A DNA stretch of 64,000 nt from Parabacteroides distasonis (GTDB lineage: Bacteria > Bacteroidota > Bacteroidia > Bacteroidales > Tannerellaceae): assembly GCF_004793765.1 (NCBI RefSeq), contig NZ_SRYM01000011.1:35421-99420 (forward strand). The letters are read 5' to 3'. Both the position numbers and the translations under genes were made by a program. The notes beneath the pieces were generated by a model, which was not told the origin of the DNA, ran no database searches, and saw nothing but the letters and a program-made list of their open reading frames with translations. Shown piece by piece: positions 36,992-45,875 of the stretch. How positions within the stretch are numbered: position 1 is the first letter of the stretch; each line of letters starts with the position of its first letter.

Positions 36992-38224
36992 TTAAATGGC
37001 ATGGCAGATGTTCTTCTCCATATCCTCCAGCTTGTGCGACAAGGCTTCCATGTCCCGGCTTATCTTCTGGGCGGTGATTTTGGCGTATATCTGCGTGGTC
37101 TTGATGTTCGTGTGCCCCAACAGTCGGCTCACGGTCTCAATGGGTACACCGTTGGATAAAAGCACGGTCGTTGCGTTCGTGTGTCTTGCGACATGATAGG
37201 TCAAGCGCACCTTGAAACCGCACTGCCTGCTTATCTCTTTCAGTATCTTGTTGCAGGTGGTATTGCTCGGCATGGGGAAAACATGACCGTCCCGTGTCAT
37301 TCCCTTGTACTTCTCTATTATTCTTTGCGGAACGTCCAACAGACGGATGTTCGATTCCGTGTTCGTCTTCTTTCTTCGGGTGATAATCCATAGATTGCCG
37401 TCGAAGAAGGTTTGCAGGCGGTCTGTGGTCAGGTTCTTCACATCGGAATATGCCAACCCCGTGAACACCGAAAAGACGAACAAGTCCCTTACGAGTTCAT
37501 GCTGCCCGTTCTTCATCGGCGCATTTATGAGTGTCTGTATCTCCGCTTGGGTAAGGTATCCCCTATCCACGCTTTCGGGGGAGTTGATATACCCGGCAAA
37601 GGGGTTGAACGGCAACCGCCCGTCGTTCCTCGCTATCGAGACGATATGTTTCAGCACAATCATGTAGCCCCACACGGTATTGGTGCGGCATTTCTTCTCC
37701 GTGCGCAGGAAATACTCGAAATCGTTGATGAAGGAGAGGTTGAGTTCCTTTAACGGGATGTCTTCACGCTTGTAGGTATGGGGCATGAACTCCCGGATGT
37801 GCTTGCAGACGGTCAGATAACGGGTGAATGTTCCCTTTGCCCTGCTGTGTCCGACTTTCTTTGCAAATTCTGCATTGTGCTGCTCGAACAACTTCAACAA
37901 GGTTTCTTGTTTGACACCGATACCGAGATAGGTGTCTTTGAGCTTGGCGGCGGTTACATACCCGTCCGTCTGCATAAGCTCCTGATAGCGGCGGTTCACG
38001 TCCACACGGATTTTATCGACGGCACGGTTGATTCGCTGCGCCTCGACGCTCTTGCCCGAAGCACGGCTGTTTTTCACGTCCCACAGGCGTGGGGGAACGT
38101 CCATCTTGCAGCTGAACTGTTTAATCTCGCCGTCCACGGTAAGACGGCACATTAGGGGCAGGTTGCCGTTTGGTTTGGCGCTGCCTTTCTTCACGTAAAA
38201 CAATACTTTGAATGTACTTCGCAT
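36992..38224 (-). CDS. Tyrosine recombinase / integrase of ME1
   Basis: This site-specific recombinase would integrate and excise ME1. The 410 residues contain an N-terminal arm-binding domain (FKVLFYVKKGSAKPNGNLPLMCR), a SAM-like core-binding domain and the catalytic domain. The latter shows HVARHTNATTVLL (HxxR box), GHTNIKTTQIYAKI with the nucleophile Tyr, and FTGLAYSDV where many recombinases have their first Arg. Lack of that Arg is also known for the Bacteroides IntDOT group. A TAATTTTG promoter box lies about 20 bp upstream. Confidence 0.93.
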   Translation of the reverse strand: MRSTFKVLFYVKKGSAKPNGNLPLMCRLTVDGEIKQFSCKMDVPPRLWDVKNSRASGKSVEAQRINRAVDKIRVDVNRRYQELMQTDGYVTAAKLKDTYLGIGVKQETLLKLFEQHNAEFAKKVGHSRAKGTFTRYLTVCKHIREFMPHTYKREDIPLKELNLSFINDFEYFLRTEKKCRTNTVWGYMIVLKHIVSIARNDGRLPFNPFAGYINSPESVDRGYLTQAEIQTLINAPMKNGQHELVRDLFVFSVFTGLAYSDVKNLTTDRLQTFFDGNLWIITRRKKTNTESNIRLLDVPQRIIEKYKGMTRDGHVFPMPSNTTCNKILKEISRQCGFKVRLTYHVARHTNATTVLLSNGVPIETVSRLLGHTNIKTTQIYAKITAQKISRDMEALSHKLEDMEKNICHAI

Positions 38225-38244
38225 AACTCACACTTTTTTGGTTA

Positions 38245-38252
38245 CAAAATTA
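38245..38252 (-). promoter_or_regulatory. -7 promoter box of the ME1 integrase
   Basis: On the minus strand TAATTTTG matches the Bacteroides TAnnTTTG consensus and lies 20 bp before the integrase ATG. A clear -33 TTTG element is not seen. The remaining bases to 38416 should contain the element end and hold no gene. Confidence 0.5.
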
Positions 38253-38416
38253 AGTTACAGTGAGTTACCGACAGATATGCAAACCTGCGCAAATCGCAGA
38301 AATAGAAGCCTTTAACCGAAAATTTTCATCCGTTACGGTAGTAATGGGCTGGTAACTGAACTCCTGCCGCATTTGGCTTCAAAGTGGCTTTCAGTTGCTT
38401 TCTTACCACACAAAGA

Positions 38417-38460
38417 CGAAGCGTAACGAACACTGTTTCAGTGTCATTCGCTACGCTTCG
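38417..38460. other. Long imperfect hairpin at the ME1 / PUL2 junction
   Basis: CGAAGCGTAACGAACACTG at 38417-38435 pairs with CAGTGTCATTCGCTACGCTTCG at 38439-38460. The interior has a few bulges and the loop is only TTT. The flanks AAAGAC and GTCTTT can extend it. It lies 64 bp before the start of the PUL2 sigma gene and just outside the likely end of ME1. It could be a terminator, an element end or a remnant of a small repeat. Confidence 0.5.
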
Positions 38461-38524
38461 CTCAAATTTGTCTTTTCGCTATGTGTTTATTTTATATTTG
38501 TTCGGTCAATATGTGCTAGAGGAG

Positions 38525-39097
38525 ATGGATGTAGAACGGATATACCTAGAACGATTACGAAGCGGTTCATACAGAGACTTTACGAAACTGTATGAATCAT
38601 ACGCTTCACGCCTATATGCGTTCGCATTGCACTTGACTCATTCTGATGCTCTTGCAAAAGATATTGTACAAGAGACTTTTATCAAAGTGTGGATGCGGAG
38701 AGAACAGATTGATTTAGATATGTCTTTCAGTGCTTTCCTATTTACGATGGCCAAGAACCAATTATTGAATGAGTTTCGTAGGCAGGCAAATAGTCCACTT
38801 TTTTTGGAAGATGTTGTACTGAATGAGTCTGGAGATGGAGAGGAAACAGCGATTGAACGTAAATTATCTTTTGAGGAATTTAACCATAGACTGGAAATAG
38901 CGAAACAAAAGTTGACACCTCGCCAACGAGAACTGTTTGAGTTAAATAAGGAACAAGGTATAACTATAACAGAAATAGCGGCTAAAGCCTTTATTTCAGA
39001 ACAATCTGTGCGTAACCAGTTATCGCAAGCCTTACATGTTTTAAGAAAGGAGCTCGGTAAGTATGCTTTGCTGTTCTCTCTTTTCTTTATCGGATAA
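38525..39097 (+). CDS. ECF-type sigma factor of the second, truncated PUL
   Basis: This FecI-like sigma factor has about 190 residues from MDVERIYLERLRSGSYRDF. I choose the start at 38525, because region 2 homology begins just after it and the open frame upstream runs through the hairpin at the ME1 junction. Region 2 contains LYESYASRLYAFALHLTHSDALAKDIVQETFIKVW, and region 4 contains LTPRQRELFELNKEQGITITEIAAKAFISEQSV. It is followed by fecR on the same strand, the usual order. Its downstream susC is broken, so it may have lost its output. Confidence 0.9.
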   Translation: MDVERIYLERLRSGSYRDFTKLYESYASRLYAFALHLTHSDALAKDIVQETFIKVWMRREQIDLDMSFSAFLFTMAKNQLLNEFRRQANSPLFLEDVVLNESGDGEETAIERKLSFEEFNHRLEIAKQKLTPRQRELFELNKEQGITITEIAAKAFISEQSVRNQLSQALHVLRKELGKYALLFSLFFIG

Positions 39098-39193
39098 ATA
39101 AAATTGAAAAAATAATATTCTTATGTTTTATAACATCTAAAAAGACATGTTATAAATTAACGGCTCATGTGTATACCTTATAAAAAGGATATT

Positions 39194-40177
39194 ATGCAGG
39201 AATCACATACATATTATTTGCTCTCAAAGTACATGGATCATACGATCTCTACGGAAGAGTTGAAAACACTACGGCTTTTGGTTAATTTGTCTGATGATGA
39301 TGAATTATCGCTGTCATTGTCTCATTTATGGGAAAATGGGCGACCCTTTGAAGAGGTTGATGAGAGAATCATACGAGATATGTTCAGTGAGATTCAAAAT
39401 CGAACGAGAAAAGAACGATTCGTTATGGTGTTTAGGAAACTGGCTCGTATCGCCGCAATACTATTAATACCTTTATTAAGTATATTGTCTGGTTATTTAT
39501 ATTTCAATCCAGTCGATCAGAAGGGTAGCATTGGCAATTTAGTGGTTCATGCCGATAGAGGGGAAAGATCGGGGGTGACTTTACCGGATGGAACACAAGT
39601 AAAACTAAATGCGGAATCGAGCTTAAGTTACACTCACGATTTCGGTCGAGAGCTTCGACAGGTCAATTTAGAGGGAGAGGCCTATTTTGAGGTGACTCGG
39701 AATGAGGATAAACCTTTCGTGGTACATACTGAATATCTGGATATAGAAGTGTTGGGCACAAGTTTTAATGTGTATTCGTATGAGCGGGAGAATGTCATGG
39801 AAATGGCCTTGATATCGGGACGGATCAAGATACAGACTTGTTCAGACCCTTCTCGTGTCGTTTATCTAAAACCAAATGAAAAAGCATTGTTCAATAAAGA
39901 ATCGGGTATTATAACCGTGGAGAAAACAGATAATCGATTTGAAACGGCGTGGTTAAGAGGAGACCTCGTTTTTCGATCAACGAAATTAAGTGATGTCTTG
40001 GCCAAACTAGAGCGTAGATATGGCGTGAATATCCATTTGAATGATTTTTCTTTAGCGAATGACTTATTTACCGGAAATTTTGATAGTGAATATATCGTAG
40101 AGGTAATGGACCTTTTAGAGAGGCATTATGACTTTACATATGATGTACGAGGAGATGATATCTTTATACATCCTTGA
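39194..40177 (+). CDS. FecR-family anti-sigma factor of the second PUL
   Basis: This membrane anti-sigma protein has about 327 residues from MQESHTYYLLSKYMD (start 39194; the frame is open to 39167). It contains one membrane helix (IAAILLIPLLSILSGYLYF), the FecR domain (GVTLPDGTQVKLNAESSLSY, LEGEAYFEVTRNEDKPFVV) and a C-terminal DUF4974-type domain (LSDVLAKLERRYGVNIHL). It is complete and looks functional, although its partner receptor is truncated. Confidence 0.9.
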   Translation: MQESHTYYLLSKYMDHTISTEELKTLRLLVNLSDDDELSLSLSHLWENGRPFEEVDERIIRDMFSEIQNRTRKERFVMVFRKLARIAAILLIPLLSILSGYLYFNPVDQKGSIGNLVVHADRGERSGVTLPDGTQVKLNAESSLSYTHDFGRELRQVNLEGEAYFEVTRNEDKPFVVHTEYLDIEVLGTSFNVYSYERENVMEMALISGRIKIQTCSDPSRVVYLKPNEKALFNKESGIITVEKTDNRFETAWLRGDLVFRSTKLSDVLAKLERRYGVNIHLNDFSLANDLFTGNFDSEYIVEVMDLLERHYDFTYDVRGDDIFIHP

Positions 40178-40244
40178 GCGAGTGAAAATAAAATGTATAA
40201 CCTTAAATCAGTTCTTATGCGACAAGATTCTTCATAATAAAAAC

Positions 40245-40277
40245 GGAACCGAAAAATGGTCGAGATTTTCCGGTTCC
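40245..40277 (+). other. Stem-loop between fecR and susC of the second PUL
   Basis: GGAACCGAAAAAT at 40245-40257 pairs with ATTTTCCGGTTCC at 40265-40277, 13 bp with one mismatch. It occupies the same relative position as the PUL1 hairpin at 18515. Both gaps also share TAACCTTAAAT shortly after the fecR stop. Confidence 0.65.
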
Positions 40278-40350
40278 CCAATTAATACTCCATTTACGAG
40301 AATGGCGATCAAGCCATAAAACGGATTGTATCAATTTTAAAAAATAATAT

Positions 40351-42955
40351 ATGTTCAAAAGTAGAAAAAATCAATGTAGCTATATAATTTTTTTGGCTCT
40401 ATTTCTGTTTTTTAATCCTATTTTGGTATTAGCTCAGACAGGAAGTGTCACTCTTTCCATGAAGAATGCTACATTAAAGCAATTTTTTGAGGCTGTAGAG
40501 AAGCAAACCACATATATATTCTCTTATCGGGATGCTATAGTGGAAGGAAAGAAGGAGGTAACTTTAAACGTGACGAATCAGCCGATTCAGCGTTTGTTGG
40601 ATGACGTATTGCATCAAAGAGACTTGCAATATACGATGACAGGGCATTCAATTGTCGTAACTTTAAAGACTGCCGGTAATGTAAAGCTGATATCTGGTAC
40701 TGTCGTGGATAGTAACGGTGAACCGATTATCGGAGCGAATGTTGTTGAGAAAGGGACTACGAATGGAACGGTAACGGATATTTCGGGAAATTTCTCATTA
40801 AATATAAATGATAGCGGTATTTTACAGGTCTCGTATATTGGGTTTAATACTCAAGATGTAGCTGTGAACGGAAAATCAAGTTTAATGATAAACTTGAAGG
40901 AAGATACTCAAAAACTGGATGAGGTAGTCGTTGTTGGTTATGGCGTGCAGAAAAAGTCGAATGTAACGGGATCTGTGGCTTCTATTAAGACGGATGATTT
41001 TAATGATTTAAATATGGATGTGTCGCATGTTATTCAAGGCCGTGTGGCAGGTGTCAATGTTTCCAATGGGAATATTATCATTCGTGGAGCGGCTTCTATC
41101 AATGGCGCAGATCCGTTGTGGATCGTGGATGGAGTGCCGGGTAGCGCTCCTAATTTTAATGATATAGAATCTATCGAGATCTTGAAGGATGCGGCTTCGA
41201 CTGCTATTTACGGTGCCCGGGGAGCAGGAGGTGTGATCCTTGTTACCACTAAAAAGGGAAAGATAGGGAAACTTTCTATTAATGCGAGAGTAAACTTTGG
41301 AATAGAGACTCCGATTGATTTGCCGGATATGCTGCATACCGCAGACTTTATTGACCGGAAATTGGCGGCAGGCTTCCCTAATAATCCCAATTCCGGCTGG
41401 GATAATCCCGCTTCGCTACCAGATACAGACTGGGAAGATCTGGTTTGGCGTAATGCTTTTAGGCAAAACTATTTTTTACAGATGACGGGTGGTAATGAGA
41501 AAACTACATTTAATATGTCTGCGGAGTTCTACAAGAATCAGTTTATCGAACGTTATTCATTTGAGGATGCGGGTAATTTCCGTGTGGCTAGCCAGACAAA
41601 TATAAGTAAACGCGTGAAATTTTCCGAGATCCTGACTGTTGGTTTTAATAATACGGATCCCCATTTGTATGGGCAGACGAATAATGATTATGTTTATTAC
41701 CGCCAAGTTCCTACGATGGTGCCTTATGATAATACCAACGAAGCTGGTGGAGGTTGGGGAAAACATCCGGCAGGTGGTTACTACGAGGGACCTAATCATG
41801 TGGCTACACTAATGTCTCATCATGAGAATGAACGTAGGTTTTGGGCCCGGGCAAATGCGATTTTGGATTGGGAGATTATCAATGATTTAAAATTCCAAGC
41901 GAATTTCTCTGCCAATTTTGACTCCCATGCGAATAATTTGTTCTTAGAGTCATGGAATTTGGGATCTTTATCTCAACAGGATTATTACTCGAAAGATTAT
42001 GGCTCCGGTTATGATTTACGTATGTTATATACATTGACCTATGACCATACTTTTGGGGAGAAACACTATGTAAAAGCTATGGTTGGCTACGAGGCTTATC
42101 GGGCGACGGCTTCTTCGGCAGGTGGTTGGAAAAACGGCTTTTTGGTTCAGCCTTCGGATGATATTAGTTTAGGTACGGGAGATAAAGATGTATCCGGAAC
42201 GAAAACGGAAGGTCGTAGTTTATCCCAGTTCGCTCGTGTAAACTATGCTTATGATGACAGGTATTTGCTAGAGGCTAGTATTCGTCGGGATGGTTATGAT
42301 AACTTTGGTCCAGAGAATCGGTTTGGTGTGTTTCCTTCTGCTTCTGTCGGTTGGAATGTGGGAAAAGAGAGCTTCGTAAAGGATAATATAACATGGATGT
42401 CTCAGTTGAAATTGAGAGGAAGTTATGGTAAAATTGGTAACAATACAATTCCTCAATTCTTGTATGAACCTTCTTTTACGAATAATTATCTATATTATTC
42501 ATATGATGGGCAAAATACGCAGAGAGGATTCTGGTATTCAAATGTTGCGAATGCTACGATTAAATGGGAAGACGTGGCCCAATGGAATATAGGTGTTGAC
42601 GCAAGTTTTCTGGATAATCGCTTGAATACGACAATCGAGTATTATGATAAGAAAACTTCTGATATGTTATATTCAGTAGGTGTGCCACCTTCTGCCGGAC
42701 CTTCTTCGGAACCATTTAGCGAGACTTCTTCTTATCGGGCTAATATCGGAAAGATAAGCAATAGAGGTTTCGAATGGATGGTTCAATGGAGGGATTCCTA
42801 TAAAGATTTCAGGTATGACGTGGCTTTTACGTTGTCTACCAACAAGAACAAAGTGGTAAAGTTAAGTGACCAAGTGAATCCGATCATTTGGGCTGGAAGT
42901 GATGCGGCTTTGAATAGTTCTATTTATCGTACGGATGTAGATACTAATTTAGTTT
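40351..42955 (+). pseudogene. SusC-type TonB-dependent transporter, 3'-truncated
   Basis: The first about 865 residues are a normal SusC. There is a signal peptide (SYIIFLALFLFFNPILVLAQ), an STN domain (TLKQFFEAVEKQTTYIFSYRDAIV), a carboxypeptidase-regulatory-like domain, a TonB-box region (LDEVVVVGYGVQKK), a plug with IIRGAASINGADPLWIVDG, and most of the barrel. Homology stops near residue 868 (about 42955). The frame then runs antisense through the 3' end of the neighbouring minus-strand glycosidase to 43164. About 200 C-terminal residues, including the last barrel strands, are missing, and no susD follows. A functional barrel is unlikely. Confidence 0.85.
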
Positions 42956-45771
42956 TAATCGGCTGCTTCAACCACATACCAGGTGTATCCGTTTGCCGGG
43001 ATCTTCACCGTGAGTTCTACGGTATAATCTCTGCTCAACTTGTATATGGTTGGTGCCTGCTCTTTTTCCCGGATGCGAGCTGTCTGCGTCAAGCCCGTAT
43101 AGTAGAGTGGAACATGGATCGTACGGGTGATCTCTTGATGGGTTGGATTGAAGAACATGGCTAAACCTTTCTCTTTCTTGTGGGGATTGACGTGTATGAA
43201 CCCGTCCCAGTCCCGTGCGTCCGGTCGGCGTAAGTGGATCATATCGCTGTTAAGTATATCACGGTATTTCTTATACCATTGAATAACCTCGGTTACGGCT
43301 GCTTGGGTCTCCGGGGTATCATACAGGCGTGGCCCTCGGTAGCAAGCTTGGACACCTGCTCCGTAGTTTTGCACCATGTGTGTCTTATATTCGAACAAGT
43401 GTTCGTGGAGGGGTTCCAAGGTGGCGGCTTCTCCTCCTCCTTGATACTCCACGAGAGGAACAAAGCTCCAGCATGCTGAAGCCATCCGCTCCCATGTACC
43501 ATCATAATTCAATTGGCGGGCATGGATGATCTGCCGGTCTCGGGGAAGCGACCAGTTGGCTTCACGGTAACCAATGCCTGTCTTGGTAGACCCGTTCAAG
43601 AAATAGAAATCGGGAACATTGATATAAATGCCATTCTCGCACATCCAACGATAGAGATCAGTTATTTTATGGAACTGATTCCATTGCGAATCTTCCAGCC
43701 CTTTATGATAGGTATGGTGGGTGGAGGCGCATACGTCGCCGGGGTAGGAGCCGTCGTGTTCGAAGCAACGCATACCCGTACGTTCGAAGAAGGTTCGTAT
43801 ATGATGGAAATACTCATATCCCCAATCGCTGCAAAGGCAAGGGGCGCTACCGAAACGCATACCCCCCCGTTTGCCCGTCTTGGGATTGATAACATCTACC
43901 TTGTCGCTGATCCAACGGCTTGATAAGAGGGAGTAACATCCTAACTCTATACCTTTGCCGCAGGCGTAATCCACCAAGGATTTATATTTGGAGATATTTT
44001 CTTCCGAGATATCTTCGGCGTTCAATCCAGACCCGAAGCTGATGATAACCATCTCGTAGCCCACGGTGGCGCATTGGTCGATAGCGGTACGAATGACATC
44101 CGGATCGGAAGAGGTAAGGTGCATGAAGATTGGATTCTCCGTAACCCATGGAGCTACCGTATAATGTAAGCGTCGCTTGAACAAACCTTTCCGTTCACGA
44201 TCATCGCTGTCGAATGGCATCTCGTATACGCTGAAGGATTTGAACTTCTGGCCCGTTGCTAGAGTATAATCGGGACCTAGCTTGGGCGATACGTCTAATA
44301 TACAAGGCGTGAGTAAAGGATAATTGCGTTGGGAGGTATATTCCGGATCGGCTACCCATTTCTCTGTGATATCGGTTTCCCGCTCGGTGAACTCTCCGCC
44401 ACAAGCATAATCGCTTTCTACATGTATGTTCGGGAGCCTGAATTTGGAGGGATCTCCACCGCCGGGCGACTCCGGTTCGGCGAATGCCAGATATTCCAAT
44501 TGAAAGGCATCGATATCTATGGAATGCGGGGTATTGTTGGTAACCTCCATACTTTTCCGGATAACCGGGATGTGATCGTATAAGTCGTAATGAAGTTCTA
44601 CGATGACACCTTCTGTTTCTTTCTCTCCTTTTAATACGAAAGTCAGTCTTTTCCCTGTGGGTACGTTCTTATTCAGCGCCCAGCGGCTTCTGGCCCATTT
44701 GATATCTTCCTGTAATTCTTCTATGCGGAAATCCTCGACAAGGAAAGAACCGGGGCGGGTAGTCATTTGGCCGACCCATTCCATTTGGAAGTATCCCCGC
44801 TCGGGCTGACCGACCAGCCCGCCAAGTTCCCAACGTTTCCCGTCAATCGTCACACTGCCTTCGCTACTTACGGCGCGAAGCATACTTTCTCCGGTCATCC
44901 TGTTGAAGATATCAAGCGTGGAAAGATTAGGTAAGATACGGAACATACGTGCTACCATTCCGTTTGACAATAAGAGGCTTTTGCCATCGGGAGTCGCATA
45001 TATCCCGGCTTTTGATCGTGAGGGTTGTAAAAGCCAGTCGAAAGAGGTGTTTTCCAAAGGAAGCCCTTGTTGGGGTAATCGCTTGATTTTATCAAGTAAT
45101 TTCCTCTCCGTACCGGATAATACTTCCGGCCCTTTCCCTTGATAGCTCGTGGAGACGATTGAGGGGATGATCTCCATATACTCTATTTGGGGCGTGATCC
45201 ATAAGGCATGATCTCCGCTAGGTCCATCATCGGTAGGCTCTACGATAAGATCCAATATTTTTATGCCATTTAGGGGGATGTCGATTGTTTTCGGGGCATC
45301 GCCAAGTTTGACGATACCGCTGTTATAAATCTCCTTGTCATCTCCTTTCAAGATAAATAAGGCCGAGCCCGGATGTACTTTTCCGTCTTTGCCTTCTAGA
45401 CCAACAAATGTCTTGGCGTTTTTTCGGGTATCGAAATACATTTTCGTTCCGTCAACAAAAGGGATAACCGTGAGACTTTTATCCGTATAATCGATATGTG
45501 AGTCGGCGATCCCGACCTGAGCTTGAAAGCGTGACGCATTCTTGTGTAAATCAATCTTGATATGACTTTTGGCTTGTACCCCGATCACGTCATCATACGT
45601 TTTTCCTTGTATGGAGGCGGGTTCGTTGGTAACAGATTTCCCTTTGACGGCGCCACCGTAAGTTTGGTAGGATTTATTTAGGTCCATGTCCATAAGCCGG
45701 ATCTCGTTTTGGCTCATGGCGTAGAGGCCGGCAAATCCCGAAAGGATAGCTGTAAAGATAAGTTTATTCAT
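42955..45771 (-). CDS. NPCBM-domain glycoside hydrolase, alpha-galactosidase-like
   Basis: This exported protein of 938 residues starts with a signal peptide (MNKLIFTAILSGFAGLYAMSQ). An NPCBM-type carbohydrate-binding domain follows (SYQTYGGAVKGKSVTNEPASIQGKTYDDVIGVQAKSHIKIDL gives the pattern in the first 75 residues). The central part looks like a GH36/melibiase-type barrel (TVGYEMVIISFGSGLN, MRCFEHDGSYPGDVC, where the Asp may be catalytic). The end (GYTWYVVEAAD) looks natural. Its stop lies exactly where the truncated susC loses homology, so it faces the broken gene tail to tail. Substrate is not certain. Confidence 0.75.
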   Translation of the reverse strand: MNKLIFTAILSGFAGLYAMSQNEIRLMDMDLNKSYQTYGGAVKGKSVTNEPASIQGKTYDDVIGVQAKSHIKIDLHKNASRFQAQVGIADSHIDYTDKSLTVIPFVDGTKMYFDTRKNAKTFVGLEGKDGKVHPGSALFILKGDDKEIYNSGIVKLGDAPKTIDIPLNGIKILDLIVEPTDDGPSGDHALWITPQIEYMEIIPSIVSTSYQGKGPEVLSGTERKLLDKIKRLPQQGLPLENTSFDWLLQPSRSKAGIYATPDGKSLLLSNGMVARMFRILPNLSTLDIFNRMTGESMLRAVSSEGSVTIDGKRWELGGLVGQPERGYFQMEWVGQMTTRPGSFLVEDFRIEELQEDIKWARSRWALNKNVPTGKRLTFVLKGEKETEGVIVELHYDLYDHIPVIRKSMEVTNNTPHSIDIDAFQLEYLAFAEPESPGGGDPSKFRLPNIHVESDYACGGEFTERETDITEKWVADPEYTSQRNYPLLTPCILDVSPKLGPDYTLATGQKFKSFSVYEMPFDSDDRERKGLFKRRLHYTVAPWVTENPIFMHLTSSDPDVIRTAIDQCATVGYEMVIISFGSGLNAEDISEENISKYKSLVDYACGKGIELGCYSLLSSRWISDKVDVINPKTGKRGGMRFGSAPCLCSDWGYEYFHHIRTFFERTGMRCFEHDGSYPGDVCASTHHTYHKGLEDSQWNQFHKITDLYRWMCENGIYINVPDFYFLNGSTKTGIGYREANWSLPRDRQIIHARQLNYDGTWERMASACWSFVPLVEYQGGGEAATLEPLHEHLFEYKTHMVQNYGAGVQACYRGPRLYDTPETQAAVTEVIQWYKKYRDILNSDMIHLRRPDARDWDGFIHVNPHKKEKGLAMFFNPTHQEITRTIHVPLYYTGLTQTARIREKEQAPTIYKLSRDYTVELTVKIPANGYTWYVVEAAD

Positions 45772-45809
45772 AAAATCCAGTGATAAAAGAGGGTGTTATC
45801 AATGATAAA

Positions 45810-45850
45810 AATAAGGTGCTTCAAAAAGACTTCTTTTGAAACACCTTATT
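45810..45850 (-). terminator. Terminator after the DUF1080 gene
   Basis: AATAAGGTGCTTCAAAA at 45810-45826 pairs with TTTTGAAACACCTTATT at 45834-45850, 17 bp with one mismatch. On the minus strand it is followed by TTTATC. It lies 26 bp after the stop of the DUF1080 gene and before the NPCBM glycosidase, so the two are transcribed separately. Confidence 0.82.
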
Positions 45851-45875
45851 TGGTTTATAATCTAGCTTCGTTCTA

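Larger units (their letters stand above)
32831..38340 (-). mobile_element. Mobilizable integrative element ME1 (MobV relaxase / tyrosine integrase)
   Basis: Read on the minus strand the element runs integrase (38224-36992), small integrase-associated protein, a non-coding block with iterated motifs, an oriT-like hairpin, a MobV relaxase (35689-34331), a regulatory leader and two cargo genes. Gene order matches ME2 except that ME1 lacks the two replication genes. It sits between the PUL1 terminator and the ECF sigma gene of a second PUL without an obvious broken gene. The ends are approximate: I found no convincing direct repeat, only ATTTTCA-centred similarity between about 32838 and 38324. 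It has no conjugation machinery, so it must depend on a helper element. Confidence 0.75.

Noticed and set aside
32838..38332. ATTTTCA-centred direct repeat as attachment site of ME1
   Set aside because: Only about seven bases match before the sequences diverge, which is too short to call an att core.
42958..43164. C-terminal 69 codons of the open frame continuing from susC
   Set aside because: These codons are antisense to the 3' end of the NPCBM glycosidase and carry no SusC homology, so they are not treated as part of the receptor gene.
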